From the NCBI GenBank assembly GCA_048569615.1, contig JBLIRK010000064.1, positions 1 to 10,688 on the forward strand: a stretch of 10,688 nucleotides of DNA. Direction: 5' to 3'. Shown in pieces: positions 1 through 5,464 of the stretch; the stretch's first letter is position 1; each line of letters begins with the position of its first letter. The notes below the pieces were generated by a model. The model worked only from the letters and a program-made list of their open reading frames with translations, was not told the DNA's origin and did not search any database. The position numbers were made by a program, and so were the translations under genes. This DNA is from JAYEPK01 sp048569615. Lineage in GTDB: Archaea; Thermoplasmatota; Penumbrarchaeia; Penumbrarchaeales; Penumbrarchaeaceae.

Positions 1-134
1 TCGGTATCGCTGATGGAGCGGTATATCCGCATTGCCTCGGCGTAGAGGTTCAACGATTCATACCATTTGGCCTGTGACTGCCTGTCCTTCCTGTACTGCT
101 CCTGCCTTTCCTGGAGATCCTCTTCGTCTCCCAT
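1..134 (-). CDS. Partial gene: N-terminal 44 residues of an unrecognised charged helical protein
   Basis: The reading frame starts with ATG at 134 (minus strand) and runs off the left edge, so only the first 44 residues are visible. They begin MGDEEDLQERQEQYRKDRQ and end in AEAMRIYRSISDT. They are rich in Glu, Arg, Gln and Tyr, with no signal peptide or membrane segment, and look like a soluble helical, possibly coiled-coil or TPR-like start. A GGAGG ribosome binding site lies nine bases before the ATG, and an A/T-rich TATA-like box sits further upstream (174-182), which supports both the gene and the start. It is divergent from the ribosomal operon. I do not recognise the family and the visible part is too short to assign a function. 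Confidence 0.7.
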   Translation of the reverse strand, partial: MGDEEDLQERQEQYRKDRQSQAKWYESLNLYAEAMRIYRSISDT

Positions 135-173
135 GGGGAGTACCCTCCGCTGCACTGTTTACAAATTTAGGGG

Positions 174-182
174 TTTTTAAAA
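174..182 (-). promoter_or_regulatory. Putative TATA box for the left-edge gene
   Basis: On the minus strand the bases read TTTTAAAAA. The expected start of transcription, about 25 bases downstream, falls near 150-155, which would give a short leader of about 20 bases containing the GGAGG site. A 10-bp palindrome (190-199) lies just upstream. No BRE element stands out. The call is by position and composition only. Confidence 0.4.
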
Positions 183-189
183 CATTCGA

Positions 190-199
190 GGTAATTACC
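190..199. promoter_or_regulatory. Perfect 10-bp palindrome GGTAATTACC, candidate operator
   Basis: The palindrome lies directly upstream of the minus-strand TATA box, where a dimeric archaeal regulator could bind next to TFB/TBP. A second short palindrome, ATCATGAT, is at 208-215. No regulator family is assigned. Short A/T-rich palindromes also occur by chance. Confidence 0.25.
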
Positions 200-275
200 A
201 CATGTTCATCATGATAATCCCTTTTTCAAACCATGTCCAGATGCTCCTCCGTTGTGCGGTGCGTCTTAAAAACGT

Positions 276-283
276 TTTTATAA
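276..283 (+). promoter_or_regulatory. TATA box of the L7Ae ribosomal operon
   Basis: TTTTATAA is a good archaeal box A. Initiation about 26 bases downstream would fall near 303-308, giving a leader of about 65 nt before the L7Ae ATG. The box overlaps a 14-bp perfect palindrome (267-280, TAAAAACGTTTTTA), so a protein bound to the palindrome could compete with TBP. This is the only clear promoter for the six-gene plus-strand operon. Confidence 0.6.
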
Positions 284-306
284 GAGTTCCCTATATGCAG
301 TCTGCT

Positions 307-363
307 CTTCCAATGAGCCTGTGAATGATGAAGACCGGAATCCAGGTTCCGGTCCGAAGGAGG
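307..363 (+). promoter_or_regulatory. Structured leader of the L7Ae mRNA
   Basis: The leader contains a perfect 8-bp hairpin (GACCGGAA at 333-340 with TTCCGGTC at 347-354, six-base loop). CTTCC at 307-311 can pair with the SD core GGAGG at 359-363, which would enclose the hairpin and hide the ribosome site. An exact box C-like sequence, ATGATGA, occurs at 325-331, and CCAATGAG, as in the L7Ae-family target of U4 snRNA, at 310-317. L7Ae is a kink-turn binder, so self-regulation is plausible. However, I could not complete a full kink-turn with tandem G·A pairs and both flanking stems. Confidence 0.35.
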
Positions 364-370
364 TAAGAAG

Positions 371-745
371 ATGTCGCCAAAACTCGTGAAGTTCGAAATG
401 CCCAAGGACCTTGTGGAATCCGTTTACGAGGCCGTGGAGCTTGCAAGGGATACGGGAAAGCTCAAGAAGGGGGCCAATGAGGTCACCAAGACCATCGAGA
501 GGGGTAAGGCAAGGCTTGTGGTCCTGGCCGAGGACACATCTCCGCCCGAGATACTGATGCACATGCCATACCTCTGCGAGGAGAAGGGCATCCCCTTCGC
601 CTACGTCCCTTCGAAGCAGGAGCTGGGGAACACCGCCTCTCTCAAGGTGCCCACCACGGCTGTCGCGATAGTGCAGCCTGGAAAGGGAAAGGTCCTGGTG
701 GAAACCATCTCCAAGAAGCTTTCGGACCTCAGCAAGAAGGAGTGA
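371..745 (+). CDS. rpl7ae: Large ribosomal subunit protein L7Ae
   Basis: This 124-residue protein has the usual length and motifs of archaeal L7Ae: GANEVTK at 34-40, which contacts the kink-turn, and LAEDTSPPE at 52-60. LKVPTTAVAI at 91-100 matches the hydrophobic loop that closes on the RNA. In archaea it is both a ribosomal protein and the kink-turn-binding core of box C/D and H/ACA ribonucleoproteins and of RNase P, so it acts in ribosome assembly, RNA modification and tRNA processing in the cytoplasm. The start ATG has a strong GGAGGT site (359-364). It opens the operon, and its stop codon lies within the SD region of the S28e gene, consistent with coupled translation. Identification is secure. 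Confidence 0.97.
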   Translation: MSPKLVKFEMPKDLVESVYEAVELARDTGKLKKGANEVTKTIERGKARLVVLAEDTSPPEILMHMPYLCEEKGIPFAYVPSKQELGNTASLKVPTTAVAIVQPGKGKVLVETISKKLSDLSKKE

Positions 746-757
746 GGAGGAATACCA

Positions 758-967
758 TTGCCCGTTGACGGAATACCTGCGGAGGTCGTTGAGCTTATCG
801 GGAGGACCGGTATGGCCGGTGAGGCTACCCAGGTCAAGGTCAGGATACTTGACGGAAAGGACAAGGGTCGTATCATAGCAAGGAACGCCATCGGTCCAGT
901 CCGCGTAGGAGACATCCTCCTGCTCAGGGAATCCGCCAGGGAAGCAAGGAAGCTCAGTGTGAGGTGA
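758..967 (+). CDS. rps28e: Small ribosomal subunit protein S28e
   Basis: The 69-residue product shows the S28e pattern: an acidic N-terminal strand, GEATQVKVRILDGKDKGRII in the OB-like barrel, NAIGPVRVGDILLLRE, and the diagnostic C-terminal ESAREARKL. S28e is an archaeal/eukaryotic small-subunit protein near the mRNA exit and decoding platform. The start codon is TTG at 758. It is chosen because GAGGAGG (744-750) precedes it by seven bases and the family begins with this segment. No ATG fits. A TTG start may tune down initiation relative to L7Ae. The gene is 12 bases after L7Ae and four bases before L24e. Confidence 0.95.
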   Translation: MPVDGIPAEVVELIGRTGMAGEATQVKVRILDGKDKGRIIARNAIGPVRVGDILLLRESAREARKLSVR

Positions 968-971
968 TCCC

Positions 972-1154
972 ATGGTTGAGGCAAAAACCTGCTCCTTTTG
1001 CGGAGAGAAGATAGAGCCCGGCACAGGCAGGATGTACATCAAGAAGGATGGAAAGGTATTCAATTTCTGCTCCACCAAATGCTACAAGAACCTCATTCAG
1101 CTGAAGAGGGTCCCCAGGAGGACCGAATGGTCCAAACTCCACGTGAAGGAGTGA
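972..1154 (+). CDS. rpl24e: Large ribosomal subunit protein L24e (zinc ribbon)
   Basis: The 60-residue protein has the archaeal L24e length and a complete four-cysteine zinc site: CSFC at 7-10 and CSTKC at 33-37. The basic RVPRRTEWSKLH segment typical of the family follows. It binds rRNA at the subunit interface of the large subunit. The GAGGTGA SD (961-967) contains the stop codon of S28e, so the two genes are probably translationally coupled. Unlike some archaeal lineages, this copy keeps all zinc ligands. Confidence 0.96.
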   Translation: MVEAKTCSFCGEKIEPGTGRMYIKKDGKVFNFCSTKCYKNLIQLKRVPRRTEWSKLHVKE

Positions 1155-1160
1155 TGAGAC

Positions 1161-1625
1161 GTGAGGGAGAGGACCTGCATTCTTGTGAAACCCGACGGGA
1201 TCCAGAGGGGCCTTGTGGGCAGGATCCTTGAAAGGATCGAGTCCAAAGGCTACAAGATAGCGGGTTTGAAGCTCCTGGAGGTCTCCAGGGAGATGGCGGA
1301 ATTGCATTATGCCGAGCACGTCGGCAAACCCTTCTTCCAGGACCTTGTGGTTTTCATTACATCGGGTCCCATAGTTGCCGCAGCGGTAGAGGGCGACAAT
1401 GTCATCGAGGGTATGAGGTCGATGATGGGAAAGACCGATCCCAGGCAGTCCCCGCCCGGGACCGTAAGGGGTGATTTCGGAATCAATTTAAGCAGGAACG
1501 TCATACACGGCTCGGATTCACCCGAAAGCGCCAAGAGGGAGATAGCCATCTTCTTCGATGAAACGGAGCTTTTGGACTACGGCCGGATCGATGAGAAGTG
1601 GCTCTACCCGGGGGCAACAGAATAG
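1161..1625 (+). CDS. ndk: Nucleoside diphosphate kinase
   Basis: This enzyme moves the gamma phosphate of ATP to NDPs through a phosphohistidine and so feeds GTP, CTP and UTP pools. The 154 residues include KPDG (10-13), HYAEHVGKPFF (49-59), GKTDP (90-94), TVRGDFG (101-107) and the active-site region NVIHGSDSPESAKREI, with His116 as the phospho-acceptor. All core catalytic motifs are intact. The start is GTG at 1161, six bases after the L24e stop, with a GGAGTGAT site (1148-1155). A nearby ATG at 1154 is out of frame. The L7Ae–S28e–L24e–Ndk order is conserved in euryarchaea. What is odd is that infB does not follow. Confidence 0.96.
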   Translation: MRERTCILVKPDGIQRGLVGRILERIESKGYKIAGLKLLEVSREMAELHYAEHVGKPFFQDLVVFITSGPIVAAAVEGDNVIEGMRSMMGKTDPRQSPPGTVRGDFGINLSRNVIHGSDSPESAKREIAIFFDETELLDYGRIDEKWLYPGATE

Positions 1626-1643
1626 TCCAGTGAGGAATGAAAG

Positions 1644-2573
1644 ATGGACGATGAGAAGCTATGTCTGATATCCATCGGCGCCGCCATCGTGCTGTTTCTA
1701 GTACTGGCAGGCATGACCTACGTGGACGAAGAGGGATACCCCTGGGAAGGGGAGAAGAAAGCAAAGAAGGATGTCCTCCTGATCCAGGAGGGCGATGAGG
1801 TATCCCTCGACTATACCGGAAGACTGCTTGGTCCCTCCGGTGGTCCGGGACCTGTATTCGACACATCCTACGCACATATCGCCAACAACGATTCGATACC
1901 GAAGTCCATTTCCTTTAAGGAGAAACCCACCTACGACGACCTGACGTTCACTGTAGGCAGCGAAACGATGATCAGGGGCTTTGACATGGCCGTGCTGGGC
2001 AAGAAGGAGGGACAGACCTTTACCGTGGCGATACCGTACGATATGGGATACGGTCCAGCCTACGACGAGCTAAAATACACCCTGAACGTCAGTCAGACGA
2101 TCCCTCTCCGGCAGACATTGGACAGGGATGCATTCGATCGCATGTATCCAGTTATCGATCCTGAAGAGATGGACCTTTTCGTCCACCCGTTCTGGGGATG
2201 GAACGTCCACATAATCAGTGCAGACGCCGAGGATGTTGTCTTCTGGAACGATCCGGTCCTAGGCCAGGATTATTTGGGTTTCCTATGGAACACGACCATC
2301 GTCGATATCTCCTCCGAGAGGAACGTCATAACCCTGGAGCACAAGGTCTCCGAGATCGATCCTACCCAGACAGTCTTCTTCGAGATGGTCGCTTCCTACG
2401 ATCCCGACTGGGGAGATAAGGCAAGGGAAGTGGCCGACGACAAGCTCGAGAGACCCCCCGAGATGGGTTTCGTTACCTGGGAGGGCGGACGGATAACCAT
2501 TGATTATAACCAGGAAGTTGCGGGAAAGACACTCTACTTCCAGATACATATCAACTCCATCAAGAGGGGATAG
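1644..2573 (+). CDS. Membrane-anchored SlyD-like FKBP-type peptidyl-prolyl isomerase with a large insert
   Basis: This is a predicted prolyl isomerase and chaperone facing the cell exterior. Residues 7-25 form a hydrophobic signal anchor, followed by an acidic linker. The FKBP fold starts near 46, with Tyr57 in LDYTGR, Phe72-Asp73 in VFDTS, TVGSETMIRGFDMAVLG at 103-119 and Tyr136 in GYGPA. These correspond to human FKBP12 Tyr26, Phe36-Asp37, the Val55-Trp59 region (Trp replaced by Phe113) and Tyr82. The closing strand ITIDYNQEVAGKTLYFQIHI (284-303) matches the SlyD/archaeal signature VDFNHPLAGKTL, with His replaced by Gln290. Between them, residues 140-282 occupy the insert-in-flap (IF) position and are about 140 long, far more than the roughly 50 of SlyD. 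SD is GTGAGGA (1630-1636). It is 18 bases after ndk and three bases before the cyclophilin gene, so it is probably co-transcribed with both. Confidence 0.88.
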   Translation: MDDEKLCLISIGAAIVLFLVLAGMTYVDEEGYPWEGEKKAKKDVLLIQEGDEVSLDYTGRLLGPSGGPGPVFDTSYAHIANNDSIPKSISFKEKPTYDDLTFTVGSETMIRGFDMAVLGKKEGQTFTVAIPYDMGYGPAYDELKYTLNVSQTIPLRQTLDRDAFDRMYPVIDPEEMDLFVHPFWGWNVHIISADAEDVVFWNDPVLGQDYLGFLWNTTIVDISSERNVITLEHKVSEIDPTQTVFFEMVASYDPDWGDKAREVADDKLERPPEMGFVTWEGGRITIDYNQEVAGKTLYFQIHINSIKRG

Positions 2574-2576
2574 GCA

Positions 2577-3227
2577 ATGATAAGGATGAAAAGGGATAAC
2601 GCAGGCGTGACCGGAATGGTGCCTCTCATCGTGATGGCCGTTCTCGTGGTTGTGGCAGTTGCGGGCCTTTTCGCCTTCGACATGTTGTTCCTTACGCAGG
2701 AAGAGTACCCCTCCGACAACGGCGTCTTCCTCGATGAGGAGACCATGGATTACGGGGAGCCATCAGCCGTCCTGGTGATCGAGAAGTTCGGGTCGATAAA
2801 GATCAAGTTGAACCAGGACAAGGCCCCGATCACAGTGGCCAATTTCATCCAGCTCTGCAACGAGGGTTTCTACAACGGTTTGACCTTCCACAGGGTGATA
2901 CCGGGTTTCATGATACAGGGAGGGGACCCCAGCGGCGATGGGACCGGAGGTCCGGGATACACCCTGGAATCGGAGGCCGACAACGGGCTGAAGCACGACA
3001 GGGGAGTGATCGCCATGGCAAAGAGGGGCGGGGATGTCAGGATGTCCGGCTCCCAGTTCTACATAACCCATGCGGCAGCGAACCACCTTGACGGGGAGCA
3101 CACTGTCTTCGGAAAGGTAACCCAGGGCTTGGATGTGGTCGATGCCATTGCCGAGACATCCACCGATGCCAACGACAGACCGCTCACCCCGGTGGTAATT
3201 GAGAAGGCATACATTGTATACGAGTGA
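2577..3227 (+). CDS. Membrane-anchored cyclophilin-type peptidyl-prolyl isomerase
   Basis: The 216-residue protein has a membrane anchor at 14-39 with basic residues before it, so the enzyme domain (about 62-216) should sit outside the membrane. Cyclophilin motifs are complete: FHR (104-106, catalytic Arg106), GFMIQGGDPSGDGTGGPGY (110-128), GVIAMA (143-148), SGSQFYI (157-163, Phe161) and LDGEHTVFGKV (171-181, His175). The position of human CypA Trp121 is His170, a change usually associated with weak cyclosporin A binding. The ATG at 2577 has a GAGGGGA site (2564-2570) six bases before it, preferred over Met4. It directly follows the FKBP gene, giving two unrelated isomerase folds in tandem on the same side of the membrane. 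The gene ends three bases from the convergent reductase. Confidence 0.95.
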   Translation: MIRMKRDNAGVTGMVPLIVMAVLVVVAVAGLFAFDMLFLTQEEYPSDNGVFLDEETMDYGEPSAVLVIEKFGSIKIKLNQDKAPITVANFIQLCNEGFYNGLTFHRVIPGFMIQGGDPSGDGTGGPGYTLESEADNGLKHDRGVIAMAKRGGDVRMSGSQFYITHAAANHLDGEHTVFGKVTQGLDVVDAIAETSTDANDRPLTPVVIEKAYIVYE

Positions 3228-3230
3228 AGC

Positions 3231-4181
3231 TCAGGTTCCCCACTGGGAGAACGCTTTATCCTTACCTTTTATGAAGGCTTCCGCTGCAAGTGCCGCCTTG
3301 CATCCTTCGCCCACAGCAAGCGAGATCTGCCTTACCTTCCTGCAGGTCACATCCCCCACCGCGAACACTCCCGGAAGCGATGTTGACATATTATCATCCT
3401 TGACGGATAGACAGCCGTTCCCGCCTTTTTCCATCTTGTCGGCGATGAATTCGACGACGGGCCTGCTCCCCTGGAGGTAAACGAATATCCCCTCAACTTC
3501 CAGCCTCTCTTCGCCCTCCGGACCTTCAAGGATAACAGCCTCCATCTTCATTGTCCCCGTTATCTCCCTGACCCTGCGATCCTTCAGAACTCTGACCTTC
3601 CCGAACTCAGAAAGCCTTTCAAGGTCCTTTTCAGAGAGCTTTCCCGCGGGGGGGATGAAATATATTCTGGATGCGAACCCGGAAATGAGCTCCAGCTCCT
3701 CTCTTACCCTGTCCACCTGGCCGGTCACCGCCACCTCCTTCCCCTCGAAATAAGGCCCGTCGCATATTGCGCAATATGCCACGCCCCTACCGAGGAACTC
3801 TCCTTCCCCCTTCAAAGAAGGCTCGCTTCCCATGGACCCGGTTGCCAGGATAACCGATTTGGACCTGTACTGATTCTTGGGGGACGCAACGAGCTTGACA
3901 TCCTTCCTGAAATCGGTGTAGACGATCTTGTCCTGGACGAACTCAGCCCCCAGGTTCTCCGCCTGTCGCCGCATCCTCTTCAACAGCTCCTCCGCTTTGA
4001 TCGGGTCAGGGAATCCGGGAAAATTGGCGATGAGGTGCTCCCCTCCCATCGCCCCTTGTCCCATGTCCTTGTCGATGACCAGGACCTTCAGTTTTCCCCT
4101 GGAAGCATATATCGCCGCCGAAGTGCCGCCGGGACCGCCTCCGATGACGGTCACGTCAAATATCACGTCCTCACCGGTCAT
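3231..4181 (-). CDS. trxB: Thioredoxin-reductase-like flavoprotein with an atypical nucleotide site
   Basis: This FAD enzyme of the low-molecular-weight thioredoxin reductase family has 316 residues. The FAD site is clear: VIGGGPGG (12-19), ATGS (113-116) and GVFAVGDV (271-278). The redox pair is YCAIC, Cys137 and Cys140. The central NAD(P)H domain is odd. Where reductases carry GGGDSAxEEA there is AVTGQVDRVREEL (151-163), and the following HRRxxxR phosphate-binding motif is replaced by IYFIPPAGK (173-181). It may therefore use another donor, as reported for Thermoplasma acidophilum reductase (no NADPH use) and for F420H2- or ferredoxin-dependent relatives. The start ATG has a GAGGAT site (4187-4192). 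No thioredoxin gene is adjacent. General reductase identity is firm; the electron donor is open. Confidence 0.9.
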   Translation of the reverse strand: MTGEDVIFDVTVIGGGPGGTSAAIYASRGKLKVLVIDKDMGQGAMGGEHLIANFPGFPDPIKAEELLKRMRRQAENLGAEFVQDKIVYTDFRKDVKLVASPKNQYRSKSVILATGSMGSEPSLKGEGEFLGRGVAYCAICDGPYFEGKEVAVTGQVDRVREELELISGFASRIYFIPPAGKLSEKDLERLSEFGKVRVLKDRRVREITGTMKMEAVILEGPEGEERLEVEGIFVYLQGSRPVVEFIADKMEKGGNGCLSVKDDNMSTSLPGVFAVGDVTCRKVRQISLAVGEGCKAALAAEAFIKGKDKAFSQWGT

Positions 4182-4212
4182 TTCAAATCCTCGGGATACT
4201 TAGTGAGGTTCC

Positions 4213-4219
4213 TTAAAAA
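4213..4219 (-). promoter_or_regulatory. Putative TATA box for the reductase gene
   Basis: On the minus strand the bases read TTTTTAA inside the 57-base gap after the GTPase gene. Transcription would begin near 4190, leaving a leader of only about 10 bases that just includes the GAGGAT site. The reductase may thus have its own promoter, although read-through from the upstream GTPase gene is also possible. Confidence 0.4.
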
Positions 4220-4238
4220 TGGTTTATGCCTGAAAGGA

Positions 4239-5342
4239 TTATTTCTTTCTCAGAATGATGGAAACAACATCGCCATCCTCGAGTTCGTGGCTCATTCCCA
4301 CCGACTGACCCGGATACTTTGCCGAGGGGCCCCAGACATTGGCGTATCTGAAATGCTCCATAAAATCCCTGTGGAGGTGCTCGCAAACGGCCCTGACCGT
4401 CGAGCCTTCCAGTATGACCAGAGGCTCCTCCATGTCAGCCTCCTCTCCCTGGGGTTTAAGGAATATCCTCATGAACTGGAGCCTGTCGAAGAGCAGTCTC
4501 TTCAGGTCCTCGATGCCTATGTTCTCGGTGACAGAGAGCTCGAGGAATTCCCCCTGGTAGTATTTCTTGAGGTTCCTCCTCATTCCCTGGTATTCCTGGT
4601 CTATCTTGTTTATGACCGTTACCGAAGGGATGAAGACCCTGTTCCCCGCAAGAAAATCCACAAGCCTGTCGGGCTCCACATCCTCTCTGAAGACGATGGT
4701 CCCGGAGATCAGTCCATAGGCCCTTACGATCTCTATTATCTGCTCCTCGGTCATCTGGGTGAGCTTCACCGTCGACCTTACTATGAGGCCCCCCCTGTCC
4801 GACCTTGAGAAGGTGATATCGGGCTTCTTCCGGTCAAGTCTTATGCCTGCGTCGTAGAGCTCCCTCTGCAGGACATCTATCCTGAAGTTGAAGACATCAC
4901 CCATGAGAAGTATGATATCGGAATTCCTCGCGGCAGCTATGACCTCTCTTCCCCTGCCCCTCCCCTTCGATGCTCCCCTTATGATGCCCGGCATGTCCAG
5001 TATCTGTATCCTGGCCCCTTCATAATCCATTATCCCCGGAATGACATCAAGGGTCGTGAACTCGTAGGAGCCCACTTCGGACCTGCTCCCCGTGAGCGTG
5101 TTCAGGAGGGATGATTTGCCCACGGAGGGGAATCCGACAAGTGCGACCGTTGCGTCTCCGGCCTTTTTTATATAGTATCCTTTCCCTCCCCCGCTTGTTT
5201 TGGCCCGATGAACCTCGAGCTGTGCGCGAAGCTTGGCAAGCTTGGCCTTAAGCTTCCCGATGTGATGCTCTGTGGCCTTGTTCTTCTGGGTATTGAAGAT
5301 CTCGTCTTCGATATCCTTGATCTGCTCCTCTATTGTTGCCAT
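4239..5342 (-). CDS. drg: DRG-family GTPase (Obg/HflX superfamily, TGS domain)
   Basis: The 367-residue protein matches archaeal DRG GTPases, which are linked to ribosomes and translation. A helical N-terminus (1-48, with KNKATEHHIGKLKAKLAKLR) leads into the G domain: P-loop GFPSVGKSS (70-78), switch YEFTTLDVIPG (93-103), DMPGIIRGASKGRGRGREVI (116-135), NKID (245-248) and LSVTENIG (269-276). Residues 170-240 form the family's inserted subdomain. A C-terminal TGS domain (about 305-366) includes EHLHRDF and WGPSAKYPGQSVGMSHELED. The ATG at 5342 gives the family-typical MATIEEQIKDIEDEI start with a GGAGA site nine bases before it. An upstream ATG at 5358 is out of frame. All nucleotide-binding motifs are intact. 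No Dfrp partner gene is nearby. Confidence 0.95.
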   Translation of the reverse strand: MATIEEQIKDIEDEIFNTQKNKATEHHIGKLKAKLAKLRAQLEVHRAKTSGGGKGYYIKKAGDATVALVGFPSVGKSSLLNTLTGSRSEVGSYEFTTLDVIPGIMDYEGARIQILDMPGIIRGASKGRGRGREVIAAARNSDIILLMGDVFNFRIDVLQRELYDAGIRLDRKKPDITFSRSDRGGLIVRSTVKLTQMTEEQIIEIVRAYGLISGTIVFREDVEPDRLVDFLAGNRVFIPSVTVINKIDQEYQGMRRNLKKYYQGEFLELSVTENIGIEDLKRLLFDRLQFMRIFLKPQGEEADMEEPLVILEGSTVRAVCEHLHRDFMEHFRYANVWGPSAKYPGQSVGMSHELEDGDVVSIILRKK

Positions 5343-5401
5343 TTGTCGGATTCTCCATGGCTCCTTCTATAAGATAGCTGATGCTCCCCATTGTATTTGA
5401 G

Positions 5402-5410
5402 TATTAAAAA
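5402..5410 (-). promoter_or_regulatory. Putative TATA box for the DRG GTPase gene
   Basis: TTTTTAATA on the minus strand is well placed: transcription would start near 5380, giving a leader of about 38 bases. The same T-rich run (TTTCTTTTT, 5406-5414) follows the hairpin at the end of the giant gene and could serve as its termination tract, so the two functions may share bases. Confidence 0.45.
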
Positions 5411-5423
5411 GAAATGATACAAT

Positions 5424-5454
5424 GATGAACGGGGGGAATATCCCCCCGTTCATC
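5424..5454 (-). terminator. Perfect 13-bp hairpin after the giant gene, terminator-like
   Basis: GATGAACGGGGGG (5424-5436) and CCCCCCGTTCATC (5442-5454) are exact complements around a five-base loop AATAT, whose outer A and T could add one more pair. The hairpin starts ten bases after the giant gene's stop codon. On the minus strand a T-rich tract follows about nine bases later (TTTCTTTTT). Archaeal termination depends mainly on T-tracts, so the hairpin may instead protect the 3' end of the long mRNA or insulate the next promoter. Being a palindrome, it would form on either strand. Confidence 0.55.
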
Positions 5455-5464
5455 GATTTCACTC

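Noticed and set aside
310..360. Complete kink-turn or box C/D small RNA in the L7Ae leader
   Set aside because: Box C-like bases exist, but no CTGA box D is in register. Attempts to form tandem G·A pairs with both flanking stems failed after one or two pairs.
278..1078. Minus-strand 266-residue open frame opposite L7Ae, S28e and L24e
   Set aside because: It covers three certain ribosomal genes, has no ribosome site and shows no protein-like domain. It is an antisense shadow.
4035..4808. Plus-strand 257-residue open frame across the reductase and GTPase genes
   Set aside because: Both genes beneath it are well supported by motifs. The antisense frame has no recognisable motif and spans their promoter.
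5340..5358. Alternative upstream ATG (5358) for the DRG gene
   Set aside because: It is out of frame with the GTPase. The ATG at 5342 gives the family-typical N-terminus.
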